Assembly (NCBI GenBank): GCA_003226295.1
Contig: CP029803.1
Span: 2,423,001 to 2,487,000, forward strand
Source of the DNA: Candidatus Moanabacter tarae
Lineage (GTDB): Bacteria; Verrucomicrobiota; Verrucomicrobiia; Opitutales; UBA2987
Length of the DNA stretch: 64,000 bases
Direction of reading: 5' to 3'
Under the pieces are notes generated by a model that was not told the DNA's origin, did not search any database, and saw nothing but the letters and a program-made list of their open reading frames with translations. Shown here piece by piece: positions 1 through 8,767 of the stretch. Position 1 is the stretch's first letter. Every line of letters begins with the position of its first letter. The position numbers and the translations under genes were made by a program.

Positions 1-283
1 CAGCGACACCGACAGCTGCGAGATTAGTTCCGGTATAGTTTTCTTCGCTCAACGCCAATCTTTTGTGTATTGGGTCGTAATGATCCGTTAAGTGGCCCGG
101 TATCGGAACGATTTCAACGTCATCGATTCCCGCATTCTGCATTACGTATTTGGCTGCCTCTTTTCCTGAAATGCGGCTTCTCGCCAGTATGCTGGAATTA
201 CGCTTATACGCCCCCCGCACCTTCATTTGAGCCCAGATCCCTAGTATCAGCGGTACTCCAATTAAAATGAACCAAACTCCCAT
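1..283 (-). CDS. yugP: YugP-type neutral zinc metallopeptidase, N-terminal part (gene continues beyond window start)
   Basis: Reading leftwards from an ATG at 281-283, 94 codons stay open to the window edge. The peptide has an N-terminal membrane segment (about residues 2-19) and then GHLTDHYDP at 63-71, followed by a LALSEE stretch and an AAVGVA stretch. This order matches the start of the membrane-anchored Zn_peptidase_2 (YugP) family, in which the HEAGH zinc site follows directly; here that site would lie just outside the window. AAAGGA a few bases upstream of the ATG is a good ribosome binding site. Family function is poorly known (predicted membrane zinc protease). The assignment rests on remembered family motifs. 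Confidence 0.8.
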   Translation of the reverse strand, partial: MGVWFILIGVPLILGIWAQMKVRGAYKRNSSILARSRISGKEAAKYVMQNAGIDDVEIVPIPGHLTDHYDPIHKRLALSEENYTGTNLAAVGVA

Positions 284-436
284 AACTATCCTTTGCCGAA
301 TTTTATGTTAGGATCGTTATATACTCTTAAATACGGTATTAGCAAGTCCGGTTCTATCTATGTGCAGACTGAAATAATGAAGATCTAGCTGTCGAATTCG
401 CCCCAGCTTGGTATAGGAAGAAGCTCACTAATAAAG

Positions 437-2581
437 TTATTCTGACTCGTAATACTTTAGTCCGCTTTGTTTCAGGAGAGCATCGATTTTTGGATTGCGG
501 CCCATGAAATTGTGGAACAGGACGCCCGGATTTACGCTGTTCCCTTTCGAGAGGACTTCCTTCCTGAACTCACGTCCAATCCTATTGTCCAGAATCCCTG
601 CAGCCTGGAAACGCGTAAAGGCGTCGGCTGCGAGGACTTCAGCCCACTTGTAAGAATAGTATCCAGCGGCATAGCCTGTACTACTTGAGAAAAGATGGCT
701 AAAGCGACGGATGATAGCTGGCGATTTGGTTTTGCTTGGGGGCTGGTAGGAGCAAAGCATGTCCTCGAGCAGGGTATCAAGGTTCCTTCCATTGTAGTCG
801 GTGTACCGGAGATGGAGCTCAAGATCCATTTTGCCGAAGGAAAGCTGCCGCATCGTTAGTCGGGCAGCATGGAAATTGCGTGCCTGATGCATCTTTGTGA
901 AAAGATCATCTGGAATAGGTTTGCCAGTTTCATAATGGCGGGCAAAAAGATCGAGACTCTCGCGGTCCCAACACCAATTTTCCATGATTTGAGAGGGTAG
1001 CTCGACAAAGTCCCATGCTACGTTGATTCCGTTGAGCGATTTAATTGGAACGTCGCCTAGTAGATGGTGGAGGAGATGGCCAAACTCGTGAAAAATTGTC
1101 TGGACTTCGTCATGACTTAACAGGGCGGGTATATCCCCAATCGGCGGAGTCAAGTTGCCGCAGATCAATCCTAGGTGCGGCTCCCTGTCGGCCCCGTTAG
1201 GTGGCTGCCCGGTGCGAAGGGAGTTCATCCAGGCTCCTCCTCTTTTGGCTTCTCTCGGATACCAATCGGTATAAAATGCGCCTAATCGATCTCCACACGA
1301 GTTTAAAACATCATAATATCTAACTTCAGGGTGCCAGGTTTCGATTGCCTTATCCTGGTTTTTTGGTGGGGAGGATTGTAATTTTTTGGTTTCCTCAAGG
1401 CTACAATATATGGTCGGCCTCTCCTCTACGCGAATATCGAAGATTTTTTCCGCGATACGAAACATTCCTTTCTCGACTTGCTTGAGCGAAAAGTAAGGAC
1501 GTAGGGATTCATCATCGAAGTCGAACCTATCCCGTCTCAATTTTTCAGACCAATAGGGAGAATCCCAAGGTTCAATTGGTTCCCGTTTCCCACCGCGACA
1601 TTCGGCGCTATACATCTCCAACTCGCAGCACTCGCGGTCGAAGGGAGCCTTCACCCGGCCATAAAAATCTTCTACAAAGGCCAACGCCAGTTGACCGGTT
1701 TGAGCCATTCTTCGCTGCAATACAAAATCGGCAAAATGATCTTTTCCCAGCAAGCGCGCTTTCTCATCGCGGAGGGAGAGAATATCCCAGATTAGATTGG
1801 TATTGTCGTGTTTCTTGGTATGGCCGATCCGGATAGATCCCTCCCAAAGTTTTCTTCGCGTCCCTTCGTCATGAAGGTGCTTCATGGCTGGGAGAATCGA
1901 AGGCATCTGTTGAGTTAGCCGCCACTTTGGGTTTCTTTCCGTCCCGTATCCTTTTCTCAACGCGTCACGCCGAGCTTGTTCTTTAGAGAGTTTTGGCAAG
2001 CCGTCGAGTAAAACTTCGTCCTCGATGACAAGCTCGTAAGCGTTGGTAGAATCTAATACATTTTCGGAGTACTTTTGCGTTTTTTCCGCAAGCGCTTGCG
2101 AGATTTTTTCCAACCGGATTTTCTTTTCCTGCGATAAGTCTGCCCCGTGCTCCTGGAAGTGCGCCATCGTCTCGTCAATGAAGCGGAGTTGGATACCTGA
2201 ATGTGCTTTCCCTTCCTCTGATTCCGCGTAGCGCTTCAGTGTTTTCCACAGCTGTTTGTTGAGGGGAATCCTCGCCCAAAATTCCGTAACCTTCGGAAGC
2301 ATCTCATTGTGGGCCAGTCGGAGGGCTTCTGAATTACAAACTGTATCCAGAAGGGAAACCTTCTGCCAGGCTAGGGTCAGATTTTCTGTTGCAGCTTCGA
2401 GTGCTAGAAAAGTGTTTTTAAAGCTAAGGGCCTTGTTTTCCCCGATGGCATCGATCCGTTGTTGTGCCTCGGAAAGGGCGGTTGATATGGCCGGCTTGAC
2501 CAGATCTGGTGTTAACTGTGACCAACGGATGTCAAAACCCATGTCGAGGAAGGGATTATCTACTTTGTCTTTACTCAGCAT
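437..2581 (-). CDS. prlC: M3 family oligopeptidase (oligopeptidase A-like)
   Basis: This is a 714-residue cytosolic zinc peptidase of family M3 (thimet oligopeptidase / oligopeptidase A), which degrades short peptides such as cleaved signal peptides. The zinc motif HEFGH lies at residues 498-502, with the downstream acidic helix (VELPSQ) that supplies the third ligand in this family. Length (E. coli OpdA is about 680 residues) and the long helical N-terminal half also fit. No signal peptide is visible, so it probably acts in the cytosol. It is transcribed alone, towards the YugP gene. The ATG at 2581 has no clear Shine-Dalgarno sequence, but the first residues (NPFLDMGFDIRW) resemble family starts. 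Confidence 0.93.
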   Translation of the reverse strand: MLSKDKVDNPFLDMGFDIRWSQLTPDLVKPAISTALSEAQQRIDAIGENKALSFKNTFLALEAATENLTLAWQKVSLLDTVCNSEALRLAHNEMLPKVTEFWARIPLNKQLWKTLKRYAESEEGKAHSGIQLRFIDETMAHFQEHGADLSQEKKIRLEKISQALAEKTQKYSENVLDSTNAYELVIEDEVLLDGLPKLSKEQARRDALRKGYGTERNPKWRLTQQMPSILPAMKHLHDEGTRRKLWEGSIRIGHTKKHDNTNLIWDILSLRDEKARLLGKDHFADFVLQRRMAQTGQLALAFVEDFYGRVKAPFDRECCELEMYSAECRGGKREPIEPWDSPYWSEKLRRDRFDFDDESLRPYFSLKQVEKGMFRIAEKIFDIRVEERPTIYCSLEETKKLQSSPPKNQDKAIETWHPEVRYYDVLNSCGDRLGAFYTDWYPREAKRGGAWMNSLRTGQPPNGADREPHLGLICGNLTPPIGDIPALLSHDEVQTIFHEFGHLLHHLLGDVPIKSLNGINVAWDFVELPSQIMENWCWDRESLDLFARHYETGKPIPDDLFTKMHQARNFHAARLTMRQLSFGKMDLELHLRYTDYNGRNLDTLLEDMLCSYQPPSKTKSPAIIRRFSHLFSSSTGYAAGYYSYKWAEVLAADAFTRFQAAGILDNRIGREFRKEVLSKGNSVNPGVLFHNFMGRNPKIDALLKQSGLKYYESE

Positions 2582-2910
2582 TTATGAGGTATAGTTGGTG
2601 ACATGATGGATTGTTCAAAGATCTTGTGTTGTTTTAGACAAGCTCTTTGAGAGCCTAGGTAGAGGTTTCTTCCTTCAGGGGACCGCGATTGGATTAGCAC
2701 CTTTGCCGAAATGCTGGAGGATTATGGCCGAGCCTGAAGCCTGAAATCTGAACTCCAAAACCCTATTCCCGACAGAACTCGATTGACGAAACCCTGTAAT
2801 TACGGATAGAATTTTGCCTTTCCTCGCTAAAGAATCGGCCGGACTAGATCTATCTTAGGGAGAGTAATCTGAGGGAAAGTCCGATAGGTTCTGAGGCCCT
2901 TAAAGGATAC
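2582..2910. other. intergenic stretch upstream of tRNA-Phe
   Basis: No coding frame with a start codon and protein-like composition was seen. The region should hold the promoters of the leftward peptidase gene and the rightward tRNA, but no convincing -35/-10 pair was identified by eye. Confidence 0.4.
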
Positions 2911-2983
<73 letters not shown>

Positions 2984-3444
2984 ACTTTTTAAAATATTGG
3001 TTATAAGACACTTAAGGCACTATAGTCAGTCTTAGATTCATACGCCCCTTGGGTTAGCGGGTGATGGTTAAGCTGGACAGTTAAACTGAGAACGGGGGTT
3101 TTGATTTCTGGGAAAGCAGAGGGGTGGGCATGCACTTTCTGTTAAAGATTCTTTGAATAAACCATTTGATACATTGTCTTAGATCGGTTGATAGAAGCAG
3201 ATTTCGACTCTGTTTGATTCCTGATTGTCAGTTTCTTGTTTTCCCTTGGGTCTCAGAGATATGGAAAGATGTTAGTACTTTTTCAACAAATAGTTACATA
3301 CACTCTATCTGATTGGGTCTTCTCCCCATAGGTTGAACAAGGCATTAACCGCTTCGTCTAAATTGTGTGGGACCACTTCGCGATCACGATCCAACCGTTT
3401 GGAAATGAAGCTTAGGGTTGGGATGAGACTTGTTCCGATGAATT
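2984..3444. other. intergenic stretch between tRNA-Phe and an SDR gene
   Basis: No gene is supported. On the minus strand a frame of about 55 codons stays open from about 3480 to a TAG at 3305-3307 and has somewhat protein-like composition. It has no ATG and overlaps the end of the SDR gene in another frame, so it may be only a remnant or chance. Confidence 0.35.
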
Positions 3445-4185
3445 CTAGCTTACAGGATGAAAAGACATTCCGCCAAAGACCTGTTCCGTAGGTTGCAGTT
3501 CGATGAGATTCACGTTAACCCGTGGTGGCGCATCCAATGCATAGATTATTGCATTTGCGATGTCGTCGGGTTGAAGATCGCTGATGCCAGAGTCTTTAAT
3601 TTTCTTTCTCGTGGTTGGGTCGTCGATGGCTACTTCGAAAAACTCAGTTCTGGTGCGGCCGGGACAAATCTCGGTCATACGTACGCCAGTTCCTTTTAGT
3701 TCGAGACGAAGGTTCTGGCTGAGCCTATGTATGGCTCCTTTACTTGCTCCATAGACAGATGACCCGATGGGGTAGAGGGCTCCTGTTGAGCTGATGTTGA
3801 ATATATGACCGTATTTTCTTGCTACCATTCCAGGTAACAAAGCTCGCAGCACGTGAAAGGCAGCGATCACATTGGTTTGAAGAGTTGCATCAATATCATG
3901 TGGGTTAGCCTCAAATAGCCTTTCAAATCCTCGCCCAAGGCCGGCATTGTTAATCAAAACATCGACTTCCAATTGAGATAGTTCCTGATAAAGCCGATCG
4001 GTATCGCGGAGATCAAGGACGTGTGCGCAGCATCCGGTATCTTTCGCTAGCTTAACAAGGCGTGGTTGTCGGCGAGCTACTGCATGTACCGTAAGTCCTC
4101 GATGACTAAGACTTCGCACTGTCGCTTCCCCGATGCCACTAGAAGCTCCAGTGACCAGTGCAGTCGAATATTCGCCTAGTGCCAT
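3445..4185 (-). CDS. short-chain dehydrogenase/reductase (YdfG-like)
   Basis: A 246-residue classical SDR using NAD(P)H. It shows the nucleotide-binding TGASSGIG at residues 12-19, NNAG at 79-82 and the catalytic pair Tyr145/Lys149 within YGASK. The C-terminal residues after PPRVNVN (IELQPTEQ) and the overall length resemble the YdfG / 3-hydroxy acid dehydrogenase branch, enzymes that oxidise serine and 3-hydroxy acids or reduce small aldehydes. Substrate cannot be read from the sequence. It is transcribed alone towards the tRNA. An upstream terminator at 4232-4255 isolates it from the broken TonB receptor gene behind it. Confidence 0.88.
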   Translation of the reverse strand: MALGEYSTALVTGASSGIGEATVRSLSHRGLTVHAVARRQPRLVKLAKDTGCCAHVLDLRDTDRLYQELSQLEVDVLINNAGLGRGFERLFEANPHDIDATLQTNVIAAFHVLRALLPGMVARKYGHIFNISSTGALYPIGSSVYGASKGAIHRLSQNLRLELKGTGVRMTEICPGRTRTEFFEVAIDDPTTRKKIKDSGISDLQPDDIANAIIYALDAPPRVNVNLIELQPTEQVFGGMSFHPVS

Positions 4186-4231
4186 ATTGGTTTACCGTAG
4201 ATCGCCTTGCTTGCCGTTGCTAGAAAAAAAT

Positions 4232-4255
4232 AGGCCTCTCCGATTGGAGAGGCCT
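4232..4255 (-). terminator. intrinsic terminator for minus-strand transcript
   Basis: A perfect 10-bp stem, AGGCCTCTCC / GGAGAGGCCT with loop GATT, is followed on the minus strand by ATTTTTTTCTA. It lies about 35 bases beyond the stop codon of the decayed TonB receptor and before the SDR gene, as expected for the original terminator of the receptor gene. Confidence 0.85.
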
Positions 4256-4289
4256 GTCTAAATACACCTTTATTGGGGAGATGGAGATC

Positions 4290-4592
4290 TTACCATCGAT
4301 AGGAGGAAGACCATGTCATCGTGCGACCGTTGCTAATCCAGTATGTCCCAAACGGCCCGCTAGATAACGAAGGCACTGGTCGCTAAGTCATCGATTGCTA
4401 CCACCATACGGTTAGCCCCAATAATCAAATTGGACTGATAACCTCGACGATCATCGGCTTCGATCACGTTGAACGCATCCAGCTCAATCGCTGTTTCTGA
4501 TTCATCTGCCTCATGCCCATCGGCATAAAGAGAATGATAACTTGCTATAGAGGCGAACGCCAATACCAACAGAATTGTAAACCAATTTTCAT
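4290..4592 (-). pseudogene. remnant of a TonB-dependent receptor (both ends kept, middle deleted)
   Basis: From an ATG at 4590-4592, the frame reads M-K and then needs one extra A in an AAAA run to continue as a hydrophobic signal peptide (NWFTILLVLAFASIA). After that comes ELDAFNVIEADD...GYQSNLIIGANR, the start of the plug region of Opitutales-type TonB receptors. The frame stops at 4360 just after SAFVI. In the adjoining frame the next bases read about 23 residues (SGPFGTYW...GRTMTWSSSYRW, stop at 4290-4292), which resembles the C-terminal beta-strand of the same family, ending in an aromatic residue. About 2-3 kb of coding sequence therefore appears to have been deleted. The terminator downstream is intact. 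The family match is from memory. Confidence 0.7.
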
Positions 4593-5100
4593 CTTAGACC
4601 TTAATTTTCGAATCTATACAATTACGCAGTACACCGTACGCGATTTTGCAAAACTACATTTAAGGAAGGACAACAGATTCGATTGCTATCACTATAGCGG
4701 GTAAACTTAATACCAACTTTTCGTGCTACATCAGATTTGATCACCTACAGTCAAGGCTATTCCACTGTCTCAAATTTAGACTGAGTGGAAACCAAATGAC
4801 ACAAATTAAATTAAGAGCACGGCCCACCCTGTCTTTCGAAAGATGATCCCCCTTAACCCTATCGAACGGAGACAATTGGAAGCAAAAGAACTGAGATTAG
4901 CCTGACAGAACCGCCCCACTCAATCGGGTAGGACTTTCTTATTGCTCCCCACCTGCCCCAGTAATCACAAGACTGCCCGCCCCCTCGGCCTTGTTATAAG
5001 ACCGTGCGGGTACGAGCCCAAAAGTGCCTTGAGACAGCTCCCTCAAATACTCCTCCATGCTTGAATTGAGCACGGAGGGACTGGAATGTAACTTTAGCTT
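4593..5100. other. intergenic stretch
   Basis: No coding frame is supported. An imperfect hairpin CCTCCaTGCT/AGCAcGGAGG lies at 5052-5078, 23 bases past the stop of the RRM gene on the minus strand. It may mark that gene's 3' end, although the following U-tract is poor. Confidence 0.4.
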
Positions 5101-5373
5101 TTAGTACCGATCCCTTCTCGGAGGCCTGTTTTCCCTAGGCTGCGCCTGATTGACTCTCATCGGACGCCCTTCAACAGTGACCCCATCGAGGGACTTGATT
5201 GCATTTTGGGCCTGCTCGTTATCGGGCATGGTGATAAAGGCAAAACCTTTTGCGCGCCCGGTATTTCGGTCCATGATTACATTCACTCGTTCAACACTAC
5301 CGTATTCACCAAAAACTTCGCGTAATGTCTCTTCGTTGATTTCGTATGGCAGATTACCTACGTATATATCCAT
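5101..5373 (-). CDS. RRM-domain RNA-binding protein
   Basis: A 90-residue protein made almost wholly of one RNA recognition motif. It has RNP2 (IYVGNL, residues 3-8) and RNP1 (KGFAFITM, 42-49), followed by a short Arg/Pro-rich tail. Such small bacterial Rbp proteins bind single-stranded RNA, and in several phyla they are linked with cold or stress responses; the exact targets here are unknown. The ATG at 5373 has no good Shine-Dalgarno sequence. The 140 bases upstream contain three successive inverted repeats that could form a structured leader (see 5413-5512). Confidence 0.92.
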   Translation of the reverse strand: MDIYVGNLPYEINEETLREVFGEYGSVERVNVIMDRNTGRAKGFAFITMPDNEQAQNAIKSLDGVTVEGRPMRVNQAQPRENRPPRRDRY

Positions 5374-5412
5374 TTTCTACTTACTGATAAATACGCCACC
5401 TGGATTGGACAG

Positions 5413-5512
5413 TCTAGGACGATGGCGTTGATTCCTAGAGCTGACTTGGGGGGGCTGCCTACCGCAACCCAGGAGGTTTTACGGAGACTTTCCCTTAAGC
5501 CGGGCAGAAAGT
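5413..5512 (-). promoter_or_regulatory. candidate structured 5' leader RNA of the RRM gene
   Basis: Three stem-loops sit in tandem upstream of the RRM start codon. They are ACTTTC/GAAAGT (5507-5512 with 5487-5492), a seven-pair GGGTTGC/GCAGCCC stem with one G-U pair and a five-base loop (5464-5470 with 5452-5458), and a perfect TCTAGGA/TCCTAGA stem (5433-5439 with 5413-5419). The start codon lies 40 bases further on. No known riboswitch was recognised. Autoregulation or a temperature-responsive leader is an inference only. Confidence 0.4.
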
Positions 5513-5564
5513 TAGGCCAAATGGGAGCGATTGCAAGCCCTTATTTGCATGATATTCACTGTTC

Positions 5565-6404
5565 TTACCATGCTGTCCACCCTCCGTCAACGAGGAGATT
5601 TTGGCCCGTGATGTAGCTGCCAGCCTCGCTTACCAGCAGTAAGAGCGATCCTTTGAGCTCGTGGGGCAACCCCATACGCTTCATTGGGCTTTTTTTGCAG
5701 AGCCGCTTCACCATTTCAGATGGAACCTTCGGAAAATTGGGGAAGGGCCCTGGGCTGAGGCAATTTACTCTTACGTTGTCTTGTGCCCAGTAAACTGCAA
5801 GATGGCGGGTCATGTGAATGATTCCCCCTTTGAGGGTGTGATATCCAACCGGACTAGCGCTGCCTATACCCTGGTAGGCGTCAGGATAAGATCCAACTAC
5901 TCCGTACATCGAGCCGAGCATAACTATACTAGCAGGTATTTTTTGCTTCACTGCGTGATCGCGCAACAAGCGTGCGAGGAGAAAGAAACCAGTGGCATTG
6001 CCCAGCAGCTGGGTAAATTGTTCCGCGTCGACCTCGGTCCAATCCTTATTGACCGCTTCGTGTCCGTTGTTGACGAGCGCATCGATCGTTCCTACCTGCT
6101 CAACAGCAGAGTTAAAGCCTTTCCTGATCGAGGCTTCACTCATGTGGTCGATTGCGACTCCGCAGTGGTTTCTGTTCCCTGGCAGACCCTTAGCGACGTC
6201 AAGGGCACGAGCTGTTTCACGGCTCCCGACGATAACGGTGGCGCCAGCCTCCGCCAATCCCCGCGCCATGGAGGATCCAAGGTAGCCCGATGCGCCGGTT
6301 ATGAGAACCTTTTTGCCGGTGAGATTGAAGAGATCCTGGACGGATGGTTCGATGGACATGGCTAGATGAGAGATATTTTCCGTAGAATTCTTAGATACGG
6401 TCAA
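5565..6404 (-). CDS. short-chain dehydrogenase/reductase, coupled to PhyH gene
   Basis: A 279-residue SDR with TGASGYLG at 36-43, NNG at 112-114, Ser165 and the YxxxK pair Tyr188/Lys192, and the family's C-terminal LLVDGGWTAW. Overall it resembles the FabG/gluconate 5-dehydrogenase branch, but the substrate is unknown. The ATG overlaps the stop of the upstream PhyH gene in an ATGA, indicating translational coupling and a shared pathway: hydroxylation by the dioxygenase, then oxidation of the new alcohol. A second possible start is Met16 (MSIEPS). The central NNG and GSM replace the more usual NNAG and SSM. Confidence 0.9.
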   Translation of the reverse strand: MTVSKNSTENISHLAMSIEPSVQDLFNLTGKKVLITGASGYLGSSMARGLAEAGATVIVGSRETARALDVAKGLPGNRNHCGVAIDHMSEASIRKGFNSAVEQVGTIDALVNNGHEAVNKDWTEVDAEQFTQLLGNATGFFLLARLLRDHAVKQKIPASIVMLGSMYGVVGSYPDAYQGIGSASPVGYHTLKGGIIHMTRHLAVYWAQDNVRVNCLSPGPFPNFPKVPSEMVKRLCKKSPMKRMGLPHELKGSLLLLVSEAGSYITGQNLLVDGGWTAW

Positions 6405-7237
6405 ATTGTTGAACGCACTTTTTTTGCATCCTTGAATAGGATGTCACGTACTGCGGTGGTCGCTTTTTTATGCAAGGCAACTGCTTCTGGATCCAAGTCT
6501 TGAGCTGGACGTGGTGCGGGTTCGAAATAATTGAATTTGTTCTCACCGCGAACCAAGGCAGCTGTATCCCAATCTCCGATGATCTGTCTGGTGTTTGTAG
6601 GCATGTAATGGAGGGAAAGACCAATTCTTCGATTGGGAGAGCGATTGGGAAGCGAAGCATGAGCCAACCGCCCGTTGTGGAGAGATATCTCGCCTGCCCG
6701 GAGAGGCATGGATACTGCGAGAGACTCGTCAACCTCAACCGCAACTTCCTGCCCTCGGGTCAACATATTATTGTCAGCGTACTCGTCTTGATGGGGCATA
6801 AGGTCGCCCTTATGGCTACCGGGAAGTACCCTCATGCATCCGCTTTCCAGTGAGGCAGGGGAAAGCGCCAGCCATACGGTGACAAGCTTGTCGGTATCCA
6901 GGCCCCAGTAGTTGAGATCTTGATGCCAGGAAACGAATGCTTCGCTATGAGCCTCTTTGACCCAGAAGAGAGTGTTCCAGCAGAGGATATCCGGACCAAT
7001 CAGATCTTCAACCACGTCGAGAATTCTGGGATGACGCATAAGGTCATCAACCCAGACAAACAGCAAATGAGATTTGTTGCGCTGAGCCCCGCCGATCGGT
7101 TTGCCTTGTTCAGACTCAAATTTCTCAAGATTGGCCCGGTTTTCGGCCACCTCGTCCTTATTCAGAATCTCGACCGGGAAATAATATCCGTCGTTGAGGT
7201 ATTGGGCAATGGCATCTTCATTCAGTTCTTTAGGCAT
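6401..7237 (-). CDS. phytanoyl-CoA dioxygenase (PhyH) family protein
   Basis: A 278-residue Fe(II)/2-oxoglutarate dioxygenase of the PhyH family. The iron facial triad is readable as His105-x-Asp107 (SWHQDLN) and distal His193 in AHASLPN. Arg204, in PNRRIGLSLH, is placed to bind 2-oxoglutarate. MRVLPGSHKG is the conserved core strand. Bacterial members hydroxylate varied small molecules; the substrate is unknown. It overlaps the SDR gene downstream by four bases, so the two are probably one operon. It is the first of four PhyH domains in this window. Confidence 0.92.
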   Translation of the reverse strand: MPKELNEDAIAQYLNDGYYFPVEILNKDEVAENRANLEKFESEQGKPIGGAQRNKSHLLFVWVDDLMRHPRILDVVEDLIGPDILCWNTLFWVKEAHSEAFVSWHQDLNYWGLDTDKLVTVWLALSPASLESGCMRVLPGSHKGDLMPHQDEYADNNMLTRGQEVAVEVDESLAVSMPLRAGEISLHNGRLAHASLPNRSPNRRIGLSLHYMPTNTRQIIGDWDTAALVRGENKFNYFEPAPRPAQDLDPEAVALHKKATTAVRDILFKDAKKVRSTI

Positions 7238-7383
7238 AATTGTCCCGTTTTTCTCTGAGAATTGGTCAACCCGGGAATTCGGCTTCTCTTTCCCCTACTT
7301 TACGACTGTTTGATTTAGATTAGCAAGCATCTCTCCTTTGCGGGATGGGTAGTTTTGCGATGAACTAAGGTGAGTCATTTGTT

Positions 7384-8247
7384 TTACCATGATATATCCA
7401 TCATATCATGTGCCCAGTAGAGAGCCCCGTTATACACGCTTTTGACTTCCGAGATTCCTTGGGTAGTTTCTTCGGGCGGGTCGAGAGTGGGGGACTGATG
7501 ATTAATCACAAGCCGTTTCGCACCGGCTTCGGCGGCCATACGGCCAGCGCTCAGTGTGCCGGATTCAGAAATAACACTCGGAAAAGTTTGAATCTTTTCC
7601 TCTCGATGGACAGCTTCCATGACGAATAAATCAGCGGACCGGGCCAATTCTACAACCGATTCAGTGGGTGCAGTATCCCCGCTGAAGGCGACTATTCCCT
7701 CATCGGTTTCGAAACGGAAGCCATAACATGCGATGTAGGGTTGGGCGTGCTTAACTTCGCGAGCGTAACAAACCCAGCCTTCTCCTTCCGCGACTTTCCC
7801 TTCGATGTATTCTGTCACTTTCACTTGGGGTGGCGGTCTGTCTCCTTTTCCTCCCCGAGTATGGAAGGCATGGATGCTCATAGGATGATTGATGCGTGCC
7901 TCCACGTCGAACCAAAATACTCCACCATTGGCAGACCAGATTGTTTCGGTAATTTTCTTGATGGGGCTCGGACCGTAGACATTTAAATCGCGCTCCGTCC
8001 CTATCGATTGATCGAATCGAGTCATTAGAAAACAGAGGTAATCAGCGACGTGATCGGAATGCAGATGGGTGAAAAAGAGATTACTAACTGACGTACTTGG
8101 AATCCCCATTTTATACATTTTATAGGTTGAGGCAGGCCCACAGTCGATCATCAGACGTTGGCCGCAAATTTCCAAAATAAAACAGGTTCCCCAGCGGGAG
8201 GGAGTAGGGTTGGGCGTCCCCGCCCCTACAATTCTTAGTTTTGGCAT
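7384..8247 (-). CDS. MBL-fold metallohydrolase (RNase Z-like subgroup)
   Basis: A 287-residue metallo-beta-lactamase-fold hydrolase. The dinuclear zinc motif THLHSDHVADY includes His61, His63, Asp65 and His66. Further downstream are FSGDTAP and a NHQSP histidine near the C-terminus. The GTPNPTPSRWG start and sheet pattern resemble the RNase Z / arylsulfatase-like MBL branch, but the tRNA-processing exosite is not evident, so a small-molecule hydrolase is more likely. The frame is open 60 codons further upstream, but that extension has no family-like features, so the ATG at 8247 (MPKLRIVGAG) is chosen. No clear Shine-Dalgarno sequence is present. Confidence 0.85.
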   Translation of the reverse strand: MPKLRIVGAGTPNPTPSRWGTCFILEICGQRLMIDCGPASTYKMYKMGIPSTSVSNLFFTHLHSDHVADYLCFLMTRFDQSIGTERDLNVYGPSPIKKITETIWSANGGVFWFDVEARINHPMSIHAFHTRGGKGDRPPPQVKVTEYIEGKVAEGEGWVCYAREVKHAQPYIACYGFRFETDEGIVAFSGDTAPTESVVELARSADLFVMEAVHREEKIQTFPSVISESGTLSAGRMAAEAGAKRLVINHQSPTLDPPEETTQGISEVKSVYNGALYWAHDMMDISW

Positions 8248-8767
8248 GGTGATTTTTTTTCGATTAAAACAGAGATTTCTATATCCAAAAATGGATAGTT
8301 TTGGATAGTGGGGCAAGGCTCTGTTTACGCCGTTAATACTTATTCCCATGGCACTTCCAAAATGATCGACTGTGCCTACGCTTTGGAAGGACGGTTCTGG
8401 GCCTTGACAATTCTCCGGAGATAACATCAGGGATAAGTGCTATCGGAAAATTAGATTGCTGGGGTCTTTCGACATGGGCGAAGTTAAAATTGATGACATC
8501 AGCGGACTAACTAAGACGTGGGTCTCAAAGACTCAAATGAAGTGACAGATATCCAATCTAAATCGAATCTTTGGCTGATCCTAAAATTTGTTGAAGTTAA
8601 GGTTAGCTCCAGCCACTTGCTGCCTTTTCTGATCACATTCAACGAGTTAACTAAAGTCCGAACCAATCGGTGTTTGAAACTCACCAAGAAAGTTCCATGC
8701 TTCGATTTATGGTTTGGAGCGGACCAGGCAGCTCCAGTGTTGGAATAAACAGTGAAGTAGGAAGTGG
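8248..8767. other. divergent intergenic stretch
   Basis: This region lies between the leftward MBL gene and a rightward oxidoreductase gene. Short frames exist on both strands but none has protein-like composition with a credible start. It presumably holds divergent promoters; none was confidently located. Confidence 0.4.

Noticed and set aside
3305-3480. Open minus-strand frame of about 55 codons after the SDR gene
   Set aside because: No ATG or credible alternative start with a ribosome binding site; overlaps the SDR end in another frame; no family recognised.
5661-6365. Plus-strand frame of 234 codons opposite the SDR gene
   Set aside because: Antisense shadow of the SDR, whose motifs are unmistakable on the minus strand.
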